A stretch of DNA of 64,000 nucleotides, taken from contig CP136066.1 of the NCBI GenBank assembly GCA_032622095.1, positions 174,901,164-174,965,163 of the forward strand. The letters run 5' to 3'. Position numbers and translations under genes: made by a program. Below, piece by piece: positions 45,196-58,400 of this stretch. The notes below the pieces were generated by a model, which was given only the letters and a program-made list of their open reading frames with translations, did not search any database and had not been told where the DNA came from. This DNA is from Siphonodentalium dalli (taxonomy: Eukaryota; Mollusca; Scaphopoda; Gadilida; Siphonodentaliidae). Each line of letters begins with the position of its first letter. Position 1 is the first letter of the stretch.

Positions 45196-46269
45196 ATTAT
45201 CGACTAACGAAAAATGTCCTATTTTGGACAAGTTTATGTGACCTAGTTTGTGATTTTTAGATGTAATAGTGGTGGCACAAGAAGATCCCGCAAGGATAGC
45301 CACGTGTCTGCTACGGTTATGCCTACGCGGGCGATTTAGCAACGAAAAGTGCGATTTGGAGCTCCATGCACGACTTCAACCCAATTTTCGAAAAATTGAA
45401 AAGGCCTATAAGGTCTCGTCCCTGTCCAATAGATGTCTACTGGGTGGCACCGCACGAAAATACAAGGATTCCCGAGTGGCCGCCATGGTTCTGTCTACGC
45501 AGCTGATTTAGTAACAAAAAGTTAAAAAAAATTAACTCCATGCACGACTTCAGCCCAATTTTCAAAAAATTGGAAGAGGCTATATGGCCGCGTCCCTGTC
45601 ATAAAGATGCCCGCTGGGTGGCACCGCACGAAAATGAAAGAATTCCCGGGTAGCCGCCATGGTTCTGGCTACGCAGCCGATTTAGTAACAAAGCGTGCTA
45701 TGTTTAGCTACATGCACGACTTCAGCCCAATTTTCGAAAAATTGGAAGGGGCTAGATGGCCGCGTCCCTGTCCAATAGATGCCCGCTGGGTGGCACCGCA
45801 CGAAAATGCAAGGATTCCCGGGTGGCCGCCATGGTTCTGGCTACGCAGCCGATTTAGTAACGAAAAGTGCTATTTTGACACCCCATGCACGCCTTCAGTC
45901 CGATTTTCGAAAATTTGGAAGGGGCTGCATGGTCGCGTCCCTTTTCTATAGATGCCCGCTGGGTGGCACCGCACAAAAATACAAGGATTCCCGGGTGGCC
46001 ACCATGACTCTGGCTACGCAGCCGATTTAGTAACAAAAAGTGCTATTTTGACACCCCATGCACGACTTCAGCCCAATTTTCGAAAATTTGGAAGGGGCTG
46101 CATGGTCGCGTCCCTTTCCTATAGATCCCCGCTGTGTGGCACCGCACGAAAATACAAGGATTCCCGGGTGGTCTCCATGACTCTGGCTACGCAGCCGATT
46201 TAGTAAACGAAAAGTGCAATTTTAGGAGAATAGGGAACTGGGAACTGGGAACGGAATTCATGGAGCTCG

Positions 46270-47505
46270 TGTCACAACATATCCTCGCGCAAATACGCAC
46301 ATAATCGGCCCATAATGTGAAATAAGTACATAATATGATTATTTAATTGTAAAATAAGCAGATAATAGATCATATCGTTATCTGGTTCTATGGCGCGGGC
46401 CACATTGAAAACACATGTTAAAGAGCTTACACTTGAAAGTCGTAAGTTGGCTTATTTGTGTCATTTTCCGCACACAATCTGTTTACAATCGACTCATTGT
46501 CAGTCGATAATGTGACTATGCTCTCATTTTTAGCACATTATCGACTCAAAATGAGGCGATTCTAAGCAGATTATCTACCTAAAAAAATATTTATTATAAG
46601 CAGATAATGTGCCCGTTTTTTTTTGGGAACAGGCTGTTTAAAACAGTACAATATGGGACTATTTACATACGAAATAAGCCCATATTGGCATTATTTAATC
46701 TAACCTTTTTCCATCAACACGACTTATCAAAGCTACGCTCTTTGTACGGTGTTCTCACTGTGGCTCGCGCCAATCAACGGAATAAGGGTTTAAGCTTAAT
46801 ATGTGCTTATTTCAGAATCAGATTATGGGCGTATTTTCTCAAGAACAGGCTGAAAAATAACACGAATAAACCAACACAAGACTTTCCATGTACATTTCAT
46901 CCTCGTGAAAATAGGCACATAACGGTTTTATTTTAATGTGCGAAATAAGCTCATATTGGCGTTATTTAATATAAGCTTTATATATGGACCTAAAACGCGG
47001 TTTTTTTAAACAGTCCAATATGGGACTATTTTCGTATTATTATTATTATTAATCTAGCTTTTTTCATCGACATGACCAATATCAGATGCACACTCTTTAT
47101 GTTTTATATATGCGACCCTCGCGATTCAATGGCGTAATGGCTATAAGCTCACTGTGGGCTTATTTCTGAATCAAATAAGTCTATTGAATCATATGTTGAT
47201 ATTTATTTCCACTATGAACCTATTTTTGTGAGGATATGTTACGATCAAAAACGGTAGATTTAATAATACCAATATGGGCTTTTTGCGTCCGGAGATAGTC
47301 CCATATTCGACTGTTTTAAAAACTGAATTTTAAGTCCATATAGAGCGTATATTGTGATTAAATAATACCAATAGGGACTTATTTCGCTCATTAAAATAAG
47401 ACCGTTGCGTGCTTATTTGTATGGAAATCATGGTCCCATATTGGACGTTTATCTCCACACAGAGCCTATATTGATATGAGCTTATTTCGCTCATCAAATG
47501 CAATT
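46270..47505. repeat. Palindromic module mosaic, block 3
   Basis: Modules again: 'caacatatcctcgcgcaaat' at 46274, the nested hairpin at 46469-46612, 'tcgacatgaccaatatcaga' near 47067. It ends where satellite sequence begins near 47506. Confidence 0.75.
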
Positions 47506-49400
47506 TAATAATACCAATTAGACCATGAACAAACAAATATTCACCTCCCCACTGAGACCAAAATCCCTTTCATGTGGCCAAATTGTTTTGTTCAGTGCCT
47601 GCCTATATTCTAAAGTCAAATGTGGAATCATTTTCAGAATGAGTAGAGTCTGAGACTGACCCCAAAATATTATTTCATAATCACAGGTGTTGCATGGTCC
47701 ATTGGAATTTATCATGGGTGCTGCAGGTGTTGGGCCAGCTCCGTGCCCTTCAATCCCAACCAGGAGCTCAAACTTCAGTAAATATTTTATGCAGATGCAG
47801 ATCTATCCATTAACAAATTAATGGGTACTGGGCCCAATTCAAGTTAAAAAATACCCAATCGACTTTAAACACAAATATTCACCTCACCTGAGCCCAAAAT
47901 CCCTTCAACGTGCCCAAACATTAAATGGGTTACTGGGCCCAATTCAAGTTAAAATTATCCATTTGACTATTAAACACAAATATTCACCTCCCCCTCAGCC
48001 CAAAATCCCTTCCAGGTGCCCAAATAATATTTTTTTCGGTGTCTGAGATAACACTGACCCCAAAATATTATTTTATAGGTACCAGTGCCATATGTTTTAT
48101 CATGGGTGGTATGGGTGTTGGACTGATTCCTAAGCCTAAAATACCAATATGGCTATTAAAAACACAAATATTCCTCTCCCCTCGCCCAAATTCCCTTCCA
48201 GGTAACAAAATATTTTCTGTTGATCGCCTGCCTATACTCTAAAGTCATATGTGGAATCATGTTTCATAAATGAGTGTTGTCTGATTGAACACTGACCCCA
48301 AAATATGATTCTATAGGCACAGATGCTGTATGGTTTACCATTGGTGCTGTGGGTGTTGGGCTGGCTCCATACTCTTAAATCCAATACGGGAAATCATTTA
48401 CATAGGTGCTTACCTATTCAATAACACTAAAAGCCCTGGATGTAGATATCAATAATGGCACAATATAAGTTAAATATACCAACTTGACTATTAAAATTCC
48501 TAATATTCCACTCCCCTTGACCAGAGCCCAAAATAACTTCCAGGTGCCAAAATATATCATTTTCAGAATGGGCATAGTCTGAGACCCAGAAAAATTATTT
48601 TATAGGCACGGGTGCTGTATGGTTTCATCATGGGTGCCGTGGGTGTTGGGCTGTCACCACACCCTTAAAACCCACTGAGGAGCCCAAACTTTTGCACATC
48701 TTCTTAAACAGATGAATATATTTCCAAAAACACTAAAAGTACTGGAAGTTGATATCTATAATGGGTCACAATTCAAGTTAAATATACCAACTTAACTATT
48801 AAAAAACCCAAATATTCCCCTCCCCCTGACCAGAGCCCAAAATACCATTCAGGTGCCCAAAGAATTGTTTTACCATTGCCTACATATATTCTGAAGTAAA
48901 CTGGATTAATTTTCAGAATAGGTATAGTCTGAGAGAACACTGACCCAGAAATATGTTTTCATAGCCGCTGTATGGTTTCATCATGGGTGCCGTGGGTGTT
49001 GGGCTGTCACCATCTCCTAAAAACCCACTGAGGAGCCAAAACTTTTGCACATATTATTATACAGATGAAACACTAAAAGTACAGGAAGTAGAAATCTATA
49101 ATGGGTCACAATTCACGTTAAATATACCAATTTAACTTTTAAAATACCCAAATATTCACCCCCCTGACCAAAGCCCAAAATCCCATTCATATGCTCAAAT
49201 AAAAAAATTTCTCATTGCCTATATATATTCTAAAAGTCAACTGTAGAGTAATTTTCAGAATGGGTATAGTCTGAGAGATCACCGATTCAGAAATATGTTT
49301 TCATAGGCACGGGTGCTGTATGGTTTTTTTCATGGGAGCTGTGTGTGTTGGGCTGTCTCCATAACTTTAACACCCAACGTGGAGCCCAAACTTTGTGCAA
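47506..49400 (-). repeat. Divergent monomeric edge of satellite array 2
   Basis: About six strongly diverged copies of the 353-bp satellite monomer, recognised by 'gggtgttgggctg' at roughly 47723, 48112, 48350, 48648, 48996 and 49345. Identity to the main unit is visibly lower and rises toward 49.4 kb. Confidence 0.85.
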
Positions 49401-52400
49401 ACCATTTGTATAGATGCATAGTTGCATACCTATCCAAAAACTATAAAAGTGCTGGAAATAGATACCTATAATGGGTCATATGACCCAATTCAAGTTAAAT
49501 ATACCAATTTAACTTGAATTGTCATGGGTGCTGTGGGTGTTGGGCTGTCTCCATACCCTTAAAACCCACTAAGGAGCCCAAACTTTTGCATATCTTCTTA
49601 TAATGATGCAGATCTTTCCAAAAACACTAGGAGACCTAGAAGTATATACCTATAATGGGTCACAGGACCCAATTCCAGTTAAATATACCAATTTAACCAT
49701 TAAAAAACCCAAATATTCCCCCCTGACCAGAGCCCAAAATGCCATTCAGGTGCCCAAATCATCTTTTCCCATTGCCTCTATATATTCTAAAGTGAAATGT
49801 GGAATCATTTTCAGAATGGGTATAGTCTGAGAGATGGCTGACTCAGAAATATGTTTTCACAGGCACGGGTGCTGTATGGTTTTATCATGGGTGCTGTGGG
49901 TGTTGGGCTGTTTCCATACCCTTAAAACCCACCGAGGAGCCCAAACTTTGTGCAAACTATTTGCATAGATGCATACCTATCCACAAACAACAAAAGTGCT
50001 GGAAGTAGATACATATAATGGGTCATATGGCCCAATTCAAGTTAAATATACCAATTTAACTTGAATTGTCATGGGTGCTGGGCTGTCTCCATACCCTTAA
50101 AACCCACTAAGGAGCCCAAACTTTTGCATATCTTCTTATAATGATGCAGATCTTTCCAAAAACACTAGGAGACCTAGAAGTATATACCTATAATGGGTCA
50201 CAGGACCCAATTCCAGTTAAATATACCAATTTAACCATTAAAAAAAACAAATATTCCCCCCTGACCAGAGCCCAAAATGCCATTCAGGTGCCCAAATCAT
50301 CTTTTCCCATTGCCTCTATATATTCTAAAGTGAAATGTGGAATCATTTTCAGAATGGGTATAGTCTGAGAGATGGCTGACTCAGAAATATGTTTTCATAG
50401 GCACGGGTGCTGTATGGTTTTATCATGGGTGCTGTGGGTGTTGGGCTGTTTCCATACCCTTAAAACCCACCGAGGAGCCCAAACTTTGTGCAAACTATTT
50501 GCATAGATGCATACCTATCCACAAACAACAAAAGTGCTGGAAGTAGATACATATAATGGGTCATATGGCCCAATTCAAGTTAAATATACCAATTTAACTT
50601 GAATTGTCATGGGTGCTGTGGGTGTTGGGCTGTCTCCATACCCTTAAAACCCACTAAGGAGCCCAAACTTTTGCATATCTTCTTATAATGATGCAGATCT
50701 TTCCAAAAACACTAGGAGACCTAGAAGTATATACCTATAATGGGTCACAGGACCCAATTCCAGTTAAATATACCAATTTAACCATTAAAAAACCCAAATA
50801 TTCCCCCCTGACCAGAGCCCAAAATGCCATTCAGGTGCCCAAATCATCTTTTCCCATTGCCTCTATATATTCTAAAGTGAAATGTGGAATCATTTTCAGA
50901 ATGGGTATAGTCTGAGAGATGGCTGACTCAGAAATATGTTTTCACAGGCACGGGTGCTGTATGGTTTTATCATGGGTGCTGTGGGTGTTGGGCTGTTTCC
51001 ATACCCTTAAAACCCACCGAGGAGCCCAAACTTTGTGCAAACTATTTGCATAGATGCATACCTATCCACAAACAACAAAAGTGCTGGAAGTAGATACATA
51101 TAATGGGTCATATGGCCCAATTCAAGTTAAATATACCAATTTAACTTGAATTGTCATGGGTGCTGGGCTGTCTCCATACCCTTAAAACCCACTAAGGAGC
51201 CCAAACTTTTGCATATCTTCTTATAATGATGCAGATCTTTCCAAAAACACTAGGAGACCTAGAAGTATATACCTATAATGGGTCACAGGACCCAATTCCA
51301 GTTAAATATACCAATTTAACCATTAAAAAAAACAAATATTCCCCCCTGACCAGAGCCCAAAATGCCATTCAGGTGCCCAAATCATCTTTTCCCATTGCCT
51401 CTATATATTCTAAAGTGAAATGTGGAATCATTTTCAGAATGGGTATAGTCTGAGAGATGGCTGACTCAGAAATATGTTTTCATAGGCACGGGTGCTGTAT
51501 GGTTTTATCATGGGTGCTGTGGGTGTTGGGCTGTTTCCATACCCTTAAAACCCACCGAGGAGCCCAAACTTTGTGCAAACTATTTGCATAGATGCATACC
51601 TATCCACAAACAACAAAAGTGCTGGAAGTAGATACATATAATGGGTCATATGGCCCAATTCAAGTTAAATATACCAATTTAACTTGAATTGTCATGGGTG
51701 CTGTGGGTGTTGGGCTGTCTCCATACCCTTAAAACCCACTAAGGAGCCCAAACTTTTGCATATCTTCTTATAATGATGCAGATCTTTCCAAAAACACTAG
51801 GAGACCTAGAAGTATATACCTATAATGGGTCACAGGACCCAATTCCAGTTAAATATACCAATTTAACCATTAAAAAACCCAAATATTCCCCCCTGACCAG
51901 AGCCCAAAATGCCATTCAGGTGCCCAAATCATCTTTTCCCATTGCCTTTATATATTCTAAAGTGAAATGTGGAATCATTTTCAGAATGGGTATAGTCTGA
52001 GAGATGGCTGACTCAGAAATATGTTTTCACAGGCACGGGTGCTGTATGGTTTTATCATGGGTGCTGTGGGTGTTGGGCTGTTTCCATACCCTTAAAACCC
52101 ACCGAGGAGCCCAAACTTTGTGCAAACTATTTGCATAGATGCATACCTATCCACAAACAACAAAAGTGCTGGAAGTAGATACATATAATGGGTCATATGG
52201 CCCAATTCAAGTTAAATATACCAATTTAACTTGAATTGTCATGGGTGCTGGGCTGTCTCCATACCCTTAAAACCCACTAAGGAGCCCAAACTTTTGCATA
52301 TCTTCTTATAATGATGCAGATCTTTCCAAAAACACTAGGAGACCTAGAAGTATATACCTATAATGGGTCACAGGACCCAATTCCAGTTAAATATACCAAT

Positions 52401-55400
52401 TTAACCATTAAAAAAACCAAATATTCCCCCCTGACCAGAGCCCAAAATGCCATTCAGGTGCCCAAATCATCTTTTCCCATTGCCTCTATATATTCTAAAG
52501 TGAAATGTGGAATCATTTTCAGAATGGGTATAGTCTGAGAGATGGCTGACTCAGAAATATGTTTTCATAGGCACGGGTGCTGTATGGTTTTATCATGGGT
52601 GCTGTGGGTGTTGGGCTGTTTCCATACCCTTAAAACCCACCGAGGAGCCCAAACTTTGTGCAAACTATTTGCATAGATGCATACCTATCCACAAACAACA
52701 AAAGTGCTGGAAGTAGATACATATAATGGGTCATATGGCCCAATTCAAGTTAAATATACCAATTTAACTTGAATTGTCATGGGTGCTGGGCTGTCTCCAT
52801 ACCCTTAAAACCCACTAAGGAGCCCAAACTTTGGCATATCTTCTTATAATGATGCAGATCTTTCCAAAAACACTAGGAGACCTAGAAGTATATACCTATA
52901 ATGGGTCACAGGACCCAATTCCAGTTAAATATACCAATTTAACCATTAAAAAACCCAAATATTCCCCCCTGACCAGAGCCCAAAATGCCATTCAGGTGCC
53001 CAAATCATCTTTTCCCATTGCCTCTATATATTCTAAAGTGAAATGTGGAATCATTTTCAGAATGGGTATAGTCTGAGAGATGGCTGACTCAGAAATATGT
53101 TTTCACAGGCACGGGTGCTGTATGGTTTTATCATGGGTGCTGTGGGTGTTGGGCTGTTTCCATACCCTTAAAACCCACCGAGGAGCCCAAACTTTGTGCA
53201 AACTATTTGCATAGATGCATACCTATCCACAAACAACAAAAGTGCTGGAAGTAGATACATATAATGGGTCATATGGCCCAATTCAAGTTAAATATACCAA
53301 TTTAACTTGAATTGTCATGGGTGCTGGGCTGTCTCCATACCCTTAAAACACACTAAGGAGCCCAAACTTTGGCATATCTTCTTATAATGATGCAGATCTT
53401 TCCAAAAACACTAGGAGACCTAGAAGTATATACCTATAATGGGTCACAGGACCCAATTCCAGTTAAATATACCAATTTAACCATTAAAAAACCCAAATAT
53501 TCCCCCCTGACCAGAGCCCAAAATGCCATTCAGGTGCCCAAATCATTTTTTCCCATTGCGTCTATATATTCTAAAGTGAAATGTGGAATCATTTTCAGAA
53601 TGGGTATAGTCTGAGAGATGGCTGACTCAGAAATATGTTTTCACAGGCACGGGTGCTGTATGGTTTTATCATGGGTGCTGTGGGTGTTGGGCTGTTTCCA
53701 TACCCTTAAAACCCACCGAGGAGCCCAAACTTTGTGCAAACTATTTGCATAGATGCATACCTATCCACAAACAACAAAAGTGCTGGAAGTAGATACATAT
53801 AATGGGTCATATGGCCCAATTCAAGTTAAATATACCAATTTAACTTGAATTGTCATGGGTGCTGGGCTGTCTCCATACCCTTAAAACCCACTAAGGAACC
53901 CAAACTTTTGCATATCTTCTTATAATGATGCAGATCTTTCCAAAAACACTAGGAGACCTAGAAGTATATACCTATAATGGGTCACAGGACCCAATTCCAG
54001 TTAAATATACCAATTTAACCATTAAAAAAACCAAATATTCCCCCCTGACCAGAGCCCAAAATGCCATTCAGGTGCCCAAATAATATTTTCCCATTGCCTC
54101 TATATATTCTAAAGTGAAATGTGGAATCATTTTCAGAATGGGTATAGTCTGAGAGATGGCTGACTCAGAAATATGTTTTCATAGGCACGGGTGCTGTATG
54201 GTTTTATCATGGGTGCTGTGGGTGTTGGGCTGTTTCCATACCCTTAAAACCCACCGAGGAGCCCAAACTTTGTGCAAACTATTTGCATAGATGCATACCT
54301 ATCCACAAACAACAAAAGTGCTGGAAGTAGATACATATAATGGGTCATATGGCCCAATTCAAGTTAAATATACCAATTTAACTTGAATTGTCATGGGTGC
54401 TGGGCTGTCTCCATACCCTTAAAACACACTAAGGAGCCCAAACTTTGGCATATCTTCTTATAATGATGCAGATCTTTCCAAAAACACTAGGAGACCTAGA
54501 AGTATATACCTATAATGGGTCACAGGACCCAATTCCAGTTAAATATACCAATTTAACCATTAAAAAAACCAAATATTCCCCCCTGACCAGAGCCCAAAAT
54601 GCCATTCAGGTGCCCAAATCATCTTTTCCCATTGCCTCTATATATTCTAAAGTGAAATGTGGAATCATTTTCAGAATGGGTATAATCTGAGAGATGGCTG
54701 ACTCAGAAATATGTTTTCATAGGCACGGGTGCTGTATGGTTTTATCATGGGTGCTGTGGGTGTTGGGCTGTTTCCATACCCTTAAAACCCACCGAGGAGC
54801 CCAAACTTTGTGCAAACTATTTGCATAGATGCATACCTATCCACAAACAACAAAAGTGCTGGAAGTAGATACATATAATGGGTCATATGGCCCAATTCAA
54901 GTTAAATATACCAATTTAACTTGAATTGTCATGGGTGCTGGGCTGTCTCCATACCCTTAAAACCCACTAAGGAGCCCAAACTTTTGCATATCTTCTTATA
55001 ATGATGCAGATCTTTCCAAAAACACTAGGAGACCTAGAAGTATATACCTATAATGGGTCACAGGACCCAATTCCAGTTAAATATACCAATTTAACCATTA
55101 AAAAAACCAAATATTCCCCCCTGACCAGAGCCCAAAATGCCATTCAGGTGCCCAAATCATCTTTTCCCATTGCCTCTATATATTCTAAAGTGAAATGTGG
55201 AATCATTTTCAGAATGGGTATAGTCTGAGAGATGGCTGACTCAGAAATATGTTTTCATAGGCACGGGTGCTGTATGGTTTTATCATGGGTGCTGTGGGTG
55301 TTGGGCTGTTTCCATACCCTTAAAACCCACCGAGGAGCCCAAACTTTGTGCAAACTATTTGCATAGATGCATACCTATCCACAAACAACAAAAGTGCTGG

Positions 55401-58400
55401 AAGTAGATACATATAATGGGTCATATGGCCCAATTCAAGTTAAATATACCAATTTAACTTGAATTGTCATGGGTGCTGGGCTGTCTCCATACCCTTAAAA
55501 CCCACTAAGGAACCCAAACTTTTGCATATCTTCTTATAATGATGCAGATCTTTCCAAAAACACTAGGAGACCTAGAAGTATATACCTATAATGGGTCACA
55601 GGACCCAATTCCAGTTAAATATACCAATTTAACCATTAAAAAAACCAAATATTCCCCCCTGACCAGAGCCCAAAATGCCATTCAGGTGCCCAAATAATAT
55701 TTTCCCATTGCCTCTATATATTCTAAAGTGAAATGTGGAATCATTTTCAGAATGGGTATAGTCTGAGAGATGGCTGACTCAGAAATATGTTTTCATAGGC
55801 ACGGGTGCTGTATGGTTTTATCATGGGTGCTGTGGGTGTTGGGCTGTTTCCATACCCTTAAAACCCACCGAGGAGCCCAAACTTTGTGCAAACTATTTGC
55901 ATAGATGCATACCTATCCACAAACAACAAAAGTGCTGGAAGTAGATACATATAATGGGTCATATGGCCCAATTCAAGTTAAATATACCAATTTAACTTGA
56001 ATTGTCATGGGTGCTGGGCTGTCTCCATACCCTTAAAACACACTAAGGAGCCCAAACTTTGGCATATCTTCTTATAATGATGCAGATCTTTCCAAAAACA
56101 CTAGGAGACCTAGAAGTATATACCTATAATGGGTCACAGGACCCAATTCCAGTTAAATATACCAATTTAACCATTAAAAAAACCAAATATTCCCCCCTGA
56201 CCAGAGCCCAAAATGCCATTCAGGTGCCCAAATCATCTTTTCCCATTGCCTCTATATATTCTAAAGTGAAATGTGGAATCATTTTCAGAATGGGTATAAT
56301 CTGAGAGATGGCTGACTCAGAAATATGTTTTCATAGGCACGGGTGCTGTATGGTTTTATCATGGGTGCTGTGGGTGTTGGGCTGTTTCCATACCCTTAAA
56401 ACCCACCGAGGAGCCCAAACTTTGTGCAAACTATTTGCATAGATGCATACCTATCCACAAACAACAAAAGTGCTGGAAGTAGATACATATAATGGGTCAT
56501 ATGGCCCAATTCAAGTTAAATATACCAATTTAACTTGAATTGTCATGGGTGCTGGGCTGTCTCCATACCCTTAAAACCCACTAAGGAGCCCAAACTTTTG
56601 CATATCTTCTTATAATGATGCAGATCTTTCCAAAAACACTAGGAGACCTAGAAGTATATACCTATAATGGGTCACAGGACCCAATTCCAGTTAAATATAC
56701 CAATTTAACCATTACAAAAACCAAATATTCCCCCCTGACCAGAGCCCAAAATGCCATTCAGGTGCCCAAATCATCTTTTCCCATTGCCTCTATATATTCT
56801 AAAGTGAAATGTGGAATCATTTTCAGAATGGGTATAGTCTGAGAGATTGCTGACTCAGAAATATGTTTTCATAGGCACGGGTGCTGTATGGTTTTATCGT
56901 GGGTGCTGTGGGTGTTGGGCTGTTTCCATACCCTTAAAACCCACCGAGGAGCCCAAACTTTGTGCAAACTATTTGCATAGATGCATACCTATCCATAAAC
57001 AACAAAAGTGCTGGAAGTAGATACATATAATGGGTCATATGGCCCAATTCAAGTTAAATATACCAATTTAACTTGAATTGTCATGGGTGCTGGGCTGTCT
57101 CCATACCCTTAAAACCCACTAAGGAGCCCAAACTTTTGCATATCTTCTTATAATTATGCAGATCTTTCCAAAAACACTAGGAGACCTAGAAGTATATACC
57201 TATAATGGGTCACAGGACCCAATTCCAGTTAAATATACCAATTTAATCATTAAAAAAAAAAAAAATATTCCCCCCTGACCAGAGCCCAAAATGCCATTCA
57301 GGTGCCCAAATCATTTTTTCCCATTGCCTCTATATATTCTAAAGTGAAATGTGGAATCATTTTCAGAATGGGTATAGTCTGAGAGATGGCTGACTCAGAA
57401 ATATGTTTTCACAGGCACGGGTGCTGTATGGTTTTATCATGGGTGCTGTGGGTGTTGGGCTGTTTCCATACCCTTAAAACCCACCGAGGAGCCCAAACTT
57501 TGTGCAAACTATTTGCATAGATGCATACCTATCCATAAACAACAAAAGTGCTGGAAGTAGATACATATAATGGGTCATATGGCCCAATTCAAGTTAAATA
57601 TACCAATTTAACTTGAATTGTCATGGGTGCTGGGCTGTCTCCATACCCTTAAAACCCACTAAGGAACCCAAACTTTTGCATATCTTCTTATAATGATGCA
57701 GATCTTTCCAAAAACACTAGGAGCCCTAGAAGTATATACCTATAATGGGTCACAGGACCCAATTCCAGTTAAATATACCAATTTAACCATTAAAAAAAAC
57801 AAATATTCCCCCCTGACCAGAGCCCAAAATGCCATTCAGGTGCCCAAATAATATTTTCCCATTGCCTCTATATATTCTAAAGTGAAATGTGGAATCATTT
57901 TCAGAATGGGTATAGTCTGAGAGATGGCTGACTCAGAAATATGTTTTCATAGGCACGGGTGCTGTATGGTTTTATCATGGGTGCTGTGGGTGTTGGGCTG
58001 TTTCCATACCCTTAAAACCCACCGAGGAGCCCAAACTTTGTGCAAACTATTTGCATAGATGCATACCTATCCACAAACAACAAAAGTGCTGGAAGTAGAT
58101 ACATATAATGGGTCATATGGCCCAATTCAAGTTAAATATACCAATTTAACTTGAATTGTCATGGGTGCTGGGCTGTCTCCATACCCTTAAAACCCACTAA
58201 GGAACCCAAACTTTTGCATATCTTCTTATAATGATGCAGATCTTTCCAAAAACACTAGGAGACCTAGAAGTATATACCTATAATGGGTCACAGGACCCAA
58301 TTCCAGTTAAATATACCAATTTAACCATTAAAAAAACCAAATATTCCCCCCTGACCAGAGCCCAAAATGCCATTCAGGTGCCCAAATAATATTTTCCCAT

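Larger units (their letters stand above)
43440..46230 (+). repeat. 180-bp subfamily then 172-bp array, right arm
   Basis: 180-bp copies near 43478, 43658, 43839, 44365, 44546, 44730 and 44915, then 172-bp copies near 45492, 45668, 45840, 46012 and 46186. The two unit types are clearly homologous ('ctacgcag-cgatttag-aacgaaaa'). Confidence 0.8.
42576..46269. mobile_element. 3.7-kb foldback element with satellite-built arms
   Basis: The ends read AGCTCCATGAATTCCGTTCC and the exact inverse at 46246-46267. They are flanked by TGTCA (42571-42575 and 46270-46274), within a module that otherwise reads 'gtcgtgtcgcaacatatcc' uninterrupted (near 31560). The left arm is five copies of a 172-bp unit ('ttactaaatcggctgcgtag'), the right arm about six copies in the opposite direction. 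Between them a related 180-bp subfamily ('cgcaggcgatttagcaacg') runs in the right-arm direction, with two module insertions. Long arms built of tandem subrepeats are typical of foldback elements. No transposase. Confidence 0.8.

Noticed and set aside
42413-46203. ORFs with GWHRTKIQGFPGG-like peptides
   Set aside because: They arise from the 172-bp tandem unit in both orientations.
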